Shown piece by piece: positions 9,742 to 16,598 of a DNA stretch of 29,812 nucleotides (position 1 is the stretch's first letter; the number at the start of each line of letters is the position of its first letter). Position numbers and translations under genes: made by a program. Source of the DNA: an uncultured Actinomyces sp. (lineage in GTDB: Bacteria > Actinomycetota > Actinomycetes > Actinomycetales > Actinomycetaceae); contig CAJZDJ010000012.1 of the NCBI GenBank assembly GCA_915063485.1, positions 1 to 29,812 of the forward strand, given 5' to 3'. The notes beneath the pieces were generated by a model that worked only from the letters and a program-made list of their open reading frames with translations, did not search any database and was not told the DNA's origin.

Positions 9742-10294
9742 TAACTTGGCGCATAGAAAAACTTTGACTGTATTGTTTTAGAGCCGCCAGAAAGTCTCCC
9801 AGCATAGTTTCCACTTCTGCTGGCGTGTGCCCAGGAACCGAAATTAAAGTAACCAGGCCACCACAGATAAACCAAAGCAGTTTTGTCTGAGGCTGATCCA
9901 ACTCCCCGATTTGCCCAACAGCAAGCTCTTGTAGCTTTCCTACAAGCTGAGCTGTTAGCTCCCTTGCGAAAATAGGATCCTCCAGTAGGGGAGCGAGGCG
10001 AGTAAAACCATCATCAGCAAAGCGCACCGCAAACTCACGTGGCTGCATAAAGAACTTATCTAGGTAATCCATAGCTTCAACCAGCTTGGCTACTTGAGTA
10101 GAAAGATATGCACCGCGTAGCTGGGCTAGGTCTCGATAGTGAAGATAGAAGGTGGCCTTATTGATACCAGCTTCACGAGCTAGGGAAGTGACAGAGATTT
10201 GATTAGCGGTCTTTGGATCTTCTAGAGCACGAGTATATGCCTGAAGAATCGCCGCCTCAGCGCGTAGCCAACGTTGGTCTTGCTTATCTACCAT
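9731..10294 (-). CDS. TetR-family transcriptional regulator
   Basis: This 187-residue protein has an N-terminal TetR helix-turn-helix at about residues 33-53 (ISVTSLAREAGINKATFYLHY) and a helical ligand and dimerisation part of no recognisable subgroup. In minus orientation TATTTT (10306-10301) lies exactly 6 nt before ATG 10294, and no Shine-Dalgarno site is present, so I choose this as a leaderless start. The reading frame extends upstream to a TTG at 10312, but that would place the -10 box inside the gene. Its targets are unknown. The upstream region holds a cluster of TAGACA/TGTC motifs that could be its operator. Candidate targets are itself, the candidate small RNA and poxB. Confidence 0.88.
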   Translation of the reverse strand: MVDKQDQRWLRAEAAILQAYTRALEDPKTANQISVTSLAREAGINKATFYLHYRDLAQLRGAYLSTQVAKLVEAMDYLDKFFMQPREFAVRFADDGFTRLAPLLEDPIFARELTAQLVGKLQELAVGQIGELDQPQTKLLWFICGGLVTLISVPGHTPAEVETMLGDFLAALKQYSQSFSMRQVTTW

Positions 10295-10300
10295 GTACCT

Positions 10301-10306
10301 AAAATA
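10301..10306 (-). promoter_or_regulatory. -10 box for leaderless TetR mRNA
   Basis: On the minus strand TATTTT is followed by AGGTAC (6 nt) and then ATG, the same spacing as at four other genes in this window. Confidence 0.6.
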
Positions 10307-10321
10307 CTGCAATCGCGCCTA

Positions 10322-10444
10322 TTAGACACCCGTATCATAGATAAATAGACACTAATCGACGACTGTCGCAGAGAAGGTAGACAGTAGATAACTAAGCAAC
10401 TGTTGTCGAATAAGTAAAGAAGCATAGAACGACAGTTGTCTAAC
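10322..10444. repeat. Cluster of TAGACA/TGTC operator-like motifs
   Basis: TAGACA occurs forward at 10323, 10346 and 10378 and reversed (TGTCTA) near 10437-10442. Between them are short dyads: CGAC-T-GTCG (10360-10368) and GACA-GT-TGTC (10431-10440), plus the related ACTGTTGTCG near 10400. The cluster lies directly upstream of the TetR promoter, so it may be a TetR-family operator array. Confidence 0.45.
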
Positions 10445-10460
10445 AAAACATTAAGAATAA

Positions 10461-10497
10461 TTATGCATCGCCCGGCGGAACCCTAACGAGTGCATAA
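10461..10497. repeat. Inverted repeat with nested hairpin
   Basis: TTATGCA (10461-10467) and TGCATAA (10491-10497) form a perfect 7-bp dyad enclosing 23 nt, inside which CGCC-C-GGCG forms a smaller stem. No flanking T-tract is present. It may be an operator or part of a structured transcript. Confidence 0.4.
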
Positions 10498-10526
10498 ATA
10501 TACACTAAATTTGTCGGAAAGCTTCC

Positions 10527-10540
10527 TGAATATTTATTCA
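10527..10540. promoter_or_regulatory. ARG-box-like palindrome
   Basis: TGAATATTTATTCA fits the core ArgR/AhrC box TGAAT-WWWW-ATTCA exactly. No arginine gene is nearby, and an AT-rich palindrome can arise without ArgR, so this is only a candidate site. Confidence 0.35.
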
Positions 10541-10644
10541 ACATTGAAGTGAAGAAGTGGGGCGCATACTTATGCAGTCATGTTTTGCTAAGCATTTCAC
10601 CGCTTCCAGCCGCTTCCTATCCACACTGCATGAGCGTGTTATAT

Positions 10645-10837
10645 CCACAAACGACTTTGTTGGAGATCTATAGGGGAGTGGGCTATGGGTGCTTCGCATA
10701 GATTGCCCAGTGTTGGCCAGATGAGCCCTCTATCTTAGGAAGCGAACCTATCTGGTAGAGGACCAAGTTGAAGCTGGCTTATAGATGAGGCTTCACAGGG
10801 GCAAGGTGTCATCTAAGCGCACAATGGCTAGTTTTTT
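10645..10837 (+). ncRNA. Candidate structured small RNA with terminator
   Basis: This about 190-nt stretch has compatible stems that look like one folded RNA. Hairpin A is CCACAAA-CGAC-TTTGTTGG (10645-10663, one bulge). A closing stem ATCTATA (10666-10672) with TATAGAT (10780-10786) encloses two arms. Arm B has CTATG (10683-10687) with CATAG (10697-10701), and alternatively GGGC (10680-10683) with GCCC (10705-10708). Arm C stacks TTGG/CCAA (10713-10716 and 10763-10766), CCTCTA/TAGAGG (10727-10732 and 10756-10761) and TAGG/CCTA (10736-10739 and 10747-10750) over the loop AAGCGAA. A terminator-like hairpin CTAAGC/GCTAG (10813-10831, one bulge) followed by TTTTTT (10832-10837) ends it. TTATAT (10639-10644) is a weak possible -10. 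It matches no RNA family I can recognise: RNase P, tmRNA and T-box signatures are absent. 6S-like RNA or a riboswitch cannot be excluded. Confidence 0.45.
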
Positions 10838-11066
10838 GAAGCGAGGTGGCACAGATTCGGTTGGCACTTATGGTACTTAGTGGGCATTAACCCAGGGGAG
10901 AGGTACCAAACCGCGCTTAGGATGCTTCTGAGTGAAGCTTAATCGTCAATTTTGCGAGTTTTCGCCCTGCTGCAGCCCGGCAACTTGGCAGAGGAGTGGT
11001 GCGGGAGGTAAAAATTAGGAATTTTTGGGAAATATTTGTTGGAAGCTTGGCCGGGTCAAAAACTAC

Positions 11067-11084
11067 CCTAGCGAGCCTAGCGAG
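11067..11084. repeat. Tandem 9-bp direct repeat
   Basis: CCTAGCGAG occurs twice in direct succession (11067-11075 and 11076-11084), followed by the palindrome GGTTAACC (11086-11093). It may be a regulatory site. Confidence 0.4.
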
Positions 11085-11199
11085 GGGTTAACCTTATGTC
11101 ATTTTATTACCATTCCGCCTGCAACTGTTGCAGCAAAACGGGTGCCAACATTTACAGCTGACGCCCGCAAAATTTTGCAGAAACTAAATTCTTGTCTTC

Positions 11200-11228
11200 A
11201 CTGAAAACGGTTTCATTCGATTTTCAGT
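11200..11228. terminator. Inverted repeat downstream of poxB
   Basis: ACTGAAAA (11200-11207) and TTTTCAGT (11221-11228) form a perfect 8-bp dyad with a 13-nt loop, 25 bp past the poxB stop on the minus strand. No U-tract follows directly, so it may be a terminator, a 3'-end stabiliser or a protein site. Confidence 0.35.
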
Positions 11229-11252
11229 AAGGACGGAAGGGTGGTTCTCGCC

Positions 11253-13004
11253 TTAGAACTGGTCCAGTCGGGGGATGTTACGCATGTTTGAGGTAGCCAT
11301 TGCTATGGCCTCACCGGCGCCACCGTTCAAAACCACCTTGCTCATAGCGGTAGCAAAGCCAATCATCTGCTCGCCCTTGATCTCAGGGGGTAGCGATAGT
11401 GCGTTAGGGTCGGTGATTACTTCTACCAAGGAGGGGCCATTGTGAGCAAAGGCCTGGCTGAAAGCGTCTCGTAGATCCTTAGGATCATCTACGCGCTGAG
11501 CATGGAAGCCAGCAGCTTCAGCGATCTTGGCGTAGTTAACGTCGTGTACGTTAGTACCAAAATCAGGTAGACCATTTACTAGCATCTCTAGTTTGACCAT
11601 GCCCAGGGTGGAGTTGTTAAACACCACCACATTGATGGGTAGATCGTACATACGGGCAGTTACTAGTTCACCTAGCAGCATGGATAGGCCGCCGTCGCCA
11701 GAAACTGAAATTACCTGGCGACCGGGGTAGGCTACCTGGGCACCAATAGCATGGGGCAAAGCGTTAGCCATAGAGCCATGTAGGAAAGAACCAATTAGGC
11801 GGCGCGTGCCCAGGGGATCAATGTAGCGGGCAGTCCACACATTGCACATACCGGTGTCGGCAGTGAAAACAGCATCCTTAGCGGCCACTTCATTAAGTAC
11901 GTGAGCAGCATACTCGGGGTGAATCGGCTTTAGCTTCTCAGCGTTACGAGTGTATGAACCCACCGGGGCGTTCATAAGCTTGGCGTGCTTCTTAAGCTTG
12001 CCCTTCAGGAAAGAATCAGAGCGGTCGCCATTTAGCTTAGGTAGCAGCTGCTTAATCAGTTCCTTGATATCAGAGTGGATAGCCAAGGAAACATCCGTGC
12101 GGCGCCCTAGCTTTTCGGCGTGGCTGTCAACCTGCACCGTGCACTTACCGGGTAGGAACTGGTTGTAGGGGAAGTCAGTGCCCAGCATTAGCAGCACATC
12201 GGCGTCGACCATACCTTCAGCTGCAGCGCCGTAACCAAGCAGACCAGTCATGCCCACATCGAAGGGGTTGTCGTACTGGATGAAGTCTTTACCGCGTAGG
12301 GTGTGACCAACGGGAGCCTTAAGCTTGTCTGCCAGAGCGATTACCTCATCGTGAGCATCTTCAACGCCGGCACCTGCAAAGATAGCTACCTTCTTAGAGC
12401 GGTTCAGTAGCTCAGCTAGCTCGCGCACATCCTCACTGTTAGGAGCAATCACGCTGGAGCGTGCGGGCACATACTTAGGGGCATGACCGGTAGCTTTTTG
12501 ATCTGAAATGTCTCCAGGCAGGGTGATAACACTGACGCCCTTTAACTCAACTGCGTGACGGATCGCGGCGTTAACTACGCGCGGGCACTGCGCAGCGGTG
12601 GAAACCATCTCATTGTAAACGGAACACTCGTTAAACAGACGGTCAGGGTGGGTTTCTTGGAAATAGGTCTGACCAATCTGCACGGTGGGGATATGCGAGG
12701 CGATAGCCAGCACCGGGGCACCTGAACGCTGGGCGTCATAAAGGCCATTAATTAGGTGCAGGTTGCCCGGCCCACAAGAACCAGCGCACACTGCCAGCTT
12801 GCCGGTCAGCTGGGCTTCGGCAGCGGCCGCAAAGGCTGCGCCTTCTTCGTGACGTACGTGGATCCAGTCAATGCCGCCCTTAGCGCTACCGCCAGACTTA
12901 CGTACGGCGTCAACAATGGGGTTTAGAGAGTCTCCAACAATCCCATAAATGTGGCTTACGCCAGCATCAATTAGCTGCTGTACTAACTGCTGAGCGACGT
13001 TCAT
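11253..13004 (-). CDS. poxB: Pyruvate:quinone oxidoreductase (pyruvate oxidase)
   Basis: This 583-residue thiamine-diphosphate enzyme is of the PoxB type (EC 1.2.5.1). It oxidatively decarboxylates pyruvate to acetate and CO2 and passes electrons through FAD to membrane quinone. The N-terminal TPP-binding domain has GIVGDSLNPIVDA and VRHEEGAAFAA with catalytic Glu near 53. The central domain would bind FAD. The C-terminal domain has the TPP/Mg2+ motif from GDGGLSMLLGE to VVFNN. The length is close to E. coli PoxB (572 aa), and a C-terminal tail of about 30 residues is present, where PoxB proteins bind membrane. AAGGAG lies 6 nt before the ATG. Acetolactate synthase is the main alternative, but the HIPTVQIGQTYFQETHPD and KGEQMIGFA stretches favour PoxB. 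A 17-bp palindrome lies 56-72 nt upstream. Confidence 0.93.
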   Translation of the reverse strand: MNVAQQLVQQLIDAGVSHIYGIVGDSLNPIVDAVRKSGGSAKGGIDWIHVRHEEGAAFAAAAEAQLTGKLAVCAGSCGPGNLHLINGLYDAQRSGAPVLAIASHIPTVQIGQTYFQETHPDRLFNECSVYNEMVSTAAQCPRVVNAAIRHAVELKGVSVITLPGDISDQKATGHAPKYVPARSSVIAPNSEDVRELAELLNRSKKVAIFAGAGVEDAHDEVIALADKLKAPVGHTLRGKDFIQYDNPFDVGMTGLLGYGAAAEGMVDADVLLMLGTDFPYNQFLPGKCTVQVDSHAEKLGRRTDVSLAIHSDIKELIKQLLPKLNGDRSDSFLKGKLKKHAKLMNAPVGSYTRNAEKLKPIHPEYAAHVLNEVAAKDAVFTADTGMCNVWTARYIDPLGTRRLIGSFLHGSMANALPHAIGAQVAYPGRQVISVSGDGGLSMLLGELVTARMYDLPINVVVFNNSTLGMVKLEMLVNGLPDFGTNVHDVNYAKIAEAAGFHAQRVDDPKDLRDAFSQAFAHNGPSLVEVITDPNALSLPPEIKGEQMIGFATAMSKVVLNGGAGEAIAMATSNMRNIPRLDQF

Positions 13005-13059
13005 ACAAGCTCCTTAAAACTAAGCGTGCCTCCAGCTAAACCTGGAAGATGCCAACTGT

Positions 13060-13076
13060 TAGGTTTTTAAAACCTA
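13060..13076. promoter_or_regulatory. Operator-like palindrome upstream of poxB
   Basis: TAGGTTTT-T-AAAACCTA is a perfect 8-bp dyad with one central base. It lies just downstream of a possible minus-strand -10 (TATGGT, 13088-13083), a typical repressor position. A second dyad, TCCAG-N6-CTGGA (13031-13046), lies in the leader. Confidence 0.5.
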
Positions 13077-13162
13077 GTAATCCACCATACCTCCCCATGG
13101 GTTAAAAGTCCCTAGTTTCGTGTGCAAAGAGACGCGGTAGGTTAGCACTGCTACCGTTTTGA

Positions 13163-13168
13163 GATAAT
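13163..13168 (+). promoter_or_regulatory. -10 box for leaderless hrpB mRNA
   Basis: GATAAT is followed by AGGGGC (6 nt) and GTG at 13175. The G-rich spacer lies too close to the start to act as a normal ribosome-binding site. Confidence 0.6.
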
Positions 13169-13174
13169 AGGGGC

Positions 13175-15739
13175 GTGTTGGAACAGCTTATTGCCGCGCC
13201 ACCGCCCCTGCCGGTAGCCGAGAGTTTAGAGGCCCTAACCGCCTTGGCCACACCGGGTAACTGTGCACTCATTACAGCTCCTGCCGGTAGTGGCAAAACC
13301 ACCTTGCTATCGCCAGCTATTGCAGTGGCTCTAGGCGGGCTAGAAAGCCGTCGGGTGCTAGTCACTCAGCCACGGCGCATGGCCGTGCGCGCTGCAGCTC
13401 GGCGTATTGCCTCACTGCTAGGCCAAGAAGTAGGCCAAGAAGTGGGTTATAGCGTGCGCGGCGATAGGCGCGTAAGTGAGGCTACCCGCATCGAAATGCT
13501 AACTCCCGGGGTACTGCTGCGGCGCCTACAAAACGATCCCGAACTGCCCGGGGTGGGGGCGGTAGTGCTAGATGAATTCCATGAGCGCGATCTAGACACA
13601 GATCTGGCTCTAGCTTTCTGTCTGGATGTACGCGCCAGCCTACGTGAAGACCTATTTTTAGCCATCACCTCGGCCACATTAGACGCCAATCCGGTAGCTG
13701 AGCTACTTAACAAAGCTACCGACAGTACCTGTATAACTACCGAAATTCCCACCCCCATACACCCTCTAGACATTGTCTATAAACCCACGTCGCAAGCTGC
13801 TTTAACCCCTAATAGCCAAGGCCGCATGGGGGTTAACCCTAAGTTTTTAACGCACTGTAGCCAGGTAGTAGCCGCTGAAGCGAGCCAAACAAATGACGAC
13901 ATACTGGTGTTTTTGCCCGGGGTAGGAGAGATAGAGCGAGTCCGCCAGTTTTTAAGCCCCCAAGTGGGCGACGACGTCGAGATTTTAAGCCTGCACGGAC
14001 AGCTAAGCGGGCCAGAACAAGACCGAATTTTTAGCCCCAGTGCTAAGCAAAGAATCATCCTAGCCACCGCCATCGCCGAGTCCTCTTTGACTGTGCCCAG
14101 GGTACGCACCGTGGTGGATGCTGCGCTAGCACGCGAACCTCGTCTAGATGCACGTCGCGGTATCGGCCAACTAGTTACTCTGCCAGCCTCGCGTGCTCGC
14201 CTAGCTCAAAGGGCTGGCCGCGCCGCCCGCCTAGGACCAGGTAGGGCCATTAGACTCATGGATAAAGTCGATTACGCGCGGCGCCCAGCTCACTCCCAGC
14301 CCCAAATCGCCACCTCACAGCTAACCAATATGCGTTTGCAGGCCGCCGTGTGGGGCGCGAAAAACCCCACAGATCTGTATCTGCTAGACCTGCCACCCAG
14401 CGGCGCATGGAGCCAGGCTGGTCAGCAGCTGCGTGCTTTAGGGGCTATTAATGACGACGGCGCCGCAACCAAGGTGGGCCGTAAGCTAGCCAAATTACCG
14501 TTAGAACCGGCCCTGGCTAGAGCGCTATGGCAAGGCAGTGCCCTGATGGGAATTAGGGACGCGGCCCAGTGCGTGGCCACACTAGCCCAGGACCTACGTG
14601 TGAGCGACGCAGACCTAGCCCGCCTGGCCAATAAAATCCTTTTCCAAAGTGCTCGCCAAAACGGCAGCGCCCACCAAGGCAGTGAAGCTGGCCAGATTCG
14701 CCGTGAAGCTAAACGTTTAGAAGCCATCGCTAAAACCGAGTTTGAAACCCCAGAAAAAAGCCTGGAAAAACGCAGCTTTCAAGATTGTTTGGCACTAATT
14801 AGCGCCCTAGCCTACCCGCATCTACTGGCCTGCAGGCGCCCCGATTCTGACACCTACCTGCTGGCTAATGGGGTAGGGGCGCAGCTAGAGAGTAATAGTC
14901 CACTAATTGGGCAGCAATGGCTAGCGGTGAGCGCCGTCGACCGAGCCCCCACCTCCCGTCAGGCACGCATACTTGCGGCTGTGCCCATAAGTGACGACGA
15001 CGCCCTAGTTGCCGGCCAGGAGCTCATTAACGAACACGAGCAAATAACTATTGAAAACGGGCGTGTAAGCGCCATTAAGCAGCAGCGTTTAGGCCAGATT
15101 GTGCTGCACACCAGCGCCACCAAGCCCAGCCCAGATAAAGCCCTTGAGGCCGTAAAACAATATTTACATAAGCAGGGCTTACAAGCATTGAACTGGTCTA
15201 AAGAAGCCACCAACCTGCGCCAACGTATGGAGGCTTTGTATCTGGCTTTGGGTTCGCCCTGGCCTGATGTAAGTGATCAGGCACTTTTAGCTAGCCAAGA
15301 TAGTTGGCTAGCGCCCTATGGACAGTTACTGACGCACCGTAGTATCAGCCAAATACCGATGCTGGAAGTAATGCGGGCTATGCTTCCCTGGCCCCAAGCT
15401 TCCCAGCTAGATGAGCTGGCCCCAGTAAATATGCTGATTCCAAGCGGGGTATCTAAAGCTATTGATTGGTCTAGTGGCCGCCCGGTGCTAACTTTGCGGA
15501 TGCAACAAGCTTTTGGCTGGACTAGTAGTCCACGCCTAATTGGGGGAGAAGTAGCGCTTTTACTTCATTTAACTGATCCAGCTGGCCGGCCGGTAGCTAT
15601 AACCGATGATCTCACCTCGTTTTGGGCTGGGCCCTATCAACAGGTACGTTCCCAGCTACGCGGTCGCTACACCAAACACCCCTGGCCGCAGGATCCTGTA
15701 AATGCCACGCCTACTAACCGGGCCAAGCCACGTAAGTAA
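13175..15739 (+). CDS. hrpB: ATP-dependent RNA helicase HrpB (DEAH box)
   Basis: This 854-residue cytosolic helicase has Walker A APAGSGKTT (K41), DEAH-type motif II DEFH (133-136), motif III SAT and motif VI QRAGRAARLGPGRAIRL, followed by the helicase-associated domain and the HrpB-type C-terminal region (PWPDVSDQALLAS, LLTHRSISQIPMLEVMRAMLPW). The length matches HrpB proteins (about 820 aa). These unwind RNA; the physiological role in most bacteria is unsettled. The GTG start is supported by the leaderless promoter 6 nt upstream and by the position of motif I near residue 40. The CrcB gene follows after 10 nt and is probably cotranscribed. The gene has many CTA Leu codons and CTAG tetranucleotides, as do neighbours. 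Confidence 0.93.
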   Translation: MLEQLIAAPPPLPVAESLEALTALATPGNCALITAPAGSGKTTLLSPAIAVALGGLESRRVLVTQPRRMAVRAAARRIASLLGQEVGQEVGYSVRGDRRVSEATRIEMLTPGVLLRRLQNDPELPGVGAVVLDEFHERDLDTDLALAFCLDVRASLREDLFLAITSATLDANPVAELLNKATDSTCITTEIPTPIHPLDIVYKPTSQAALTPNSQGRMGVNPKFLTHCSQVVAAEASQTNDDILVFLPGVGEIERVRQFLSPQVGDDVEILSLHGQLSGPEQDRIFSPSAKQRIILATAIAESSLTVPRVRTVVDAALAREPRLDARRGIGQLVTLPASRARLAQRAGRAARLGPGRAIRLMDKVDYARRPAHSQPQIATSQLTNMRLQAAVWGAKNPTDLYLLDLPPSGAWSQAGQQLRALGAINDDGAATKVGRKLAKLPLEPALARALWQGSALMGIRDAAQCVATLAQDLRVSDADLARLANKILFQSARQNGSAHQGSEAGQIRREAKRLEAIAKTEFETPEKSLEKRSFQDCLALISALAYPHLLACRRPDSDTYLLANGVGAQLESNSPLIGQQWLAVSAVDRAPTSRQARILAAVPISDDDALVAGQELINEHEQITIENGRVSAIKQQRLGQIVLHTSATKPSPDKALEAVKQYLHKQGLQALNWSKEATNLRQRMEALYLALGSPWPDVSDQALLASQDSWLAPYGQLLTHRSISQIPMLEVMRAMLPWPQASQLDELAPVNMLIPSGVSKAIDWSSGRPVLTLRMQQAFGWTSSPRLIGGEVALLLHLTDPAGRPVAITDDLTSFWAGPYQQVRSQLRGRYTKHPWPQDPVNATPTNRAKPRK

Positions 15740-15749
15740 ACTAGAAGTC

Positions 15750-16562
15750 ATGATGGCTAAACAGACTTGGATACTGGTGTTCCTGGGCGCAGCTATGGGG
15801 GCGGCTAGCCGAGTGGGTTTAGGCTCACTTTGGCAAGAAGCCACTATTCCTTGGGCCTATGTGTTAATTAACCTTTGGGGTGCTTTCGCTTTAGCTGTTC
15901 TTTATGGTGGCTTAGCAGGCGATGGAGGACAAGTTTTAGCTGTTAAGCATCAGCAGGCACTGCGCCTGGCTGTAGGCACCGGTTTTATGGGTGGTTTTAC
16001 TACCTATTCCTCATTTATGCTTCAGGTTTTTAAATTACCTGCACATTTAGCATTTAGCTACGCCCTAGGCTCGCTGGTGGCCGGCTTAATAGTGGCAGTT
16101 GTGGGCTATAGGCTTGGCCGCACCCTGCGCTGGCGTTACGCGGCAACCCTAGTTAGCGCCACAGTTTTACTGGTTGGGATAATGAGTCTACCTAAAATAT
16201 CTGCGCTGCTAGGCCTGGCAATTCTGGGCGCAGCTGGCCTTGGAGCCCTGATCCGTTGGCAACTGGGGGCTTGGGTTAACAGTAAAATTCATGCCCCCAT
16301 CACCCTGGGCACAACCTTCGTTAACCTGGTGGCCTGCGCCCTGATGGGGGCAGTAAGTGGAGCCAGCGTCGGCACTAACTGGCCTTGGCTGGCAGTTATT
16401 ACCACCGGTTTTTTGGGTGGTCTATCTACTTTCTCAACGGCCAGTGTTGAAGGCGGAGACCTGGTGCTAGCAGGCAAAACTCGCTGGGCACTAACTCACC
16501 AGGCAGGTATGGCGCTGAGCTGTTTTGCCGCTCTGGCTTTGGCCTACACCCTGACAAACTAG
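15750..16562 (+). CDS. crcB: Single-chain double-domain Fluc/CrcB fluoride channel
   Basis: This 270-residue membrane protein holds two complete Fluc domains. Domain 1 (about 5-122) has R21, pore Asn N41 in INLWGAF and the TM3 motif GFMGGFTTYSSF (78-89). Domain 2 (about 150-270) has R169, N192 in FVNLVACAL and GFLGGLSTFST (220-230). Between them residues about 130-148 (YAATLVSATVLLVGIMSLP) form an extra hydrophobic helix, giving about nine helices. An odd helix count would place the two domains in opposite orientation, as in eukaryotic FEX proteins, so one chain could make the antiparallel channel. The basic loop RLGRTLRWR (121-129) fits this by the positive-inside rule. Phe-box residues differ: F83/Y86 in domain 1, L225/F228 in domain 2. 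Role: passive export of cytosolic fluoride. ATG 15750 (or 15753) is chosen; an upstream frame start lies inside hrpB. Confidence 0.9.
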   Translation: MMAKQTWILVFLGAAMGAASRVGLGSLWQEATIPWAYVLINLWGAFALAVLYGGLAGDGGQVLAVKHQQALRLAVGTGFMGGFTTYSSFMLQVFKLPAHLAFSYALGSLVAGLIVAVVGYRLGRTLRWRYAATLVSATVLLVGIMSLPKISALLGLAILGAAGLGALIRWQLGAWVNSKIHAPITLGTTFVNLVACALMGAVSGASVGTNWPWLAVITTGFLGGLSTFSTASVEGGDLVLAGKTRWALTHQAGMALSCFAALALAYTLTN

Positions 16563-16598
16563 ACTTGAGTTAAACCTCCGCGCACCGAAAGAATTTTC

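Larger units (their letters stand above)
10313..11252. other. 940-bp intergenic region rich in dyads
   Basis: No convincing protein gene is visible on either strand. The stretch holds the TAGACA cluster, several palindromes (GCATA-CT-TATGC at 10564-10575, TGCAA-CTG-TTGCA at 11120-11132, GCAAAATTTTGC at 11167-11178), a candidate small RNA at 10645-10837, and hairpins after it. Those include GGTAC-N5-GGG-N6-CCC-N9-GTACC (10872-10907), GCTTC-TGAGT-GAAGC (10924-10938) and AAAAATT-AGG-AATTTTT (11010-11026). The density of stems suggests RNA or regulatory function. Confidence 0.6.

Noticed and set aside
10645..10960. RNase P RNA, tmRNA, T-box or c-di-GMP riboswitch as identity of the structured region
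   Set aside because: Expected conserved blocks were not found: no GAGGAAAGTCC, no tmRNA tRNA-like ends, no GGGTGG-ACC T-box. A CACAGGGGCAAGG stretch only loosely resembles part of a c-di-GMP aptamer.
11200..11228. CRISPR repeat or tracrRNA-like element
   Set aside because: Only one copy of the dyad is present, there are no regularly spaced repeats and no cas gene.
10313..11252. Mobile element remnant in the long intergenic gap
   Set aside because: No transposase or integrase fragment, no matching terminal repeats and no target duplication were seen.
11253..13004. Acetolactate synthase large subunit instead of PoxB
   Set aside because: Residue patterns around the N-terminal TPP domain and central region fit pyruvate oxidases better, and no small ALS subunit gene is adjacent.
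15702..15749. Longer start for the CrcB protein
   Set aside because: It would overlap the end of hrpB and add a non-hydrophobic stretch; the ATG pair at 15750/15753 lies directly before the first helix.
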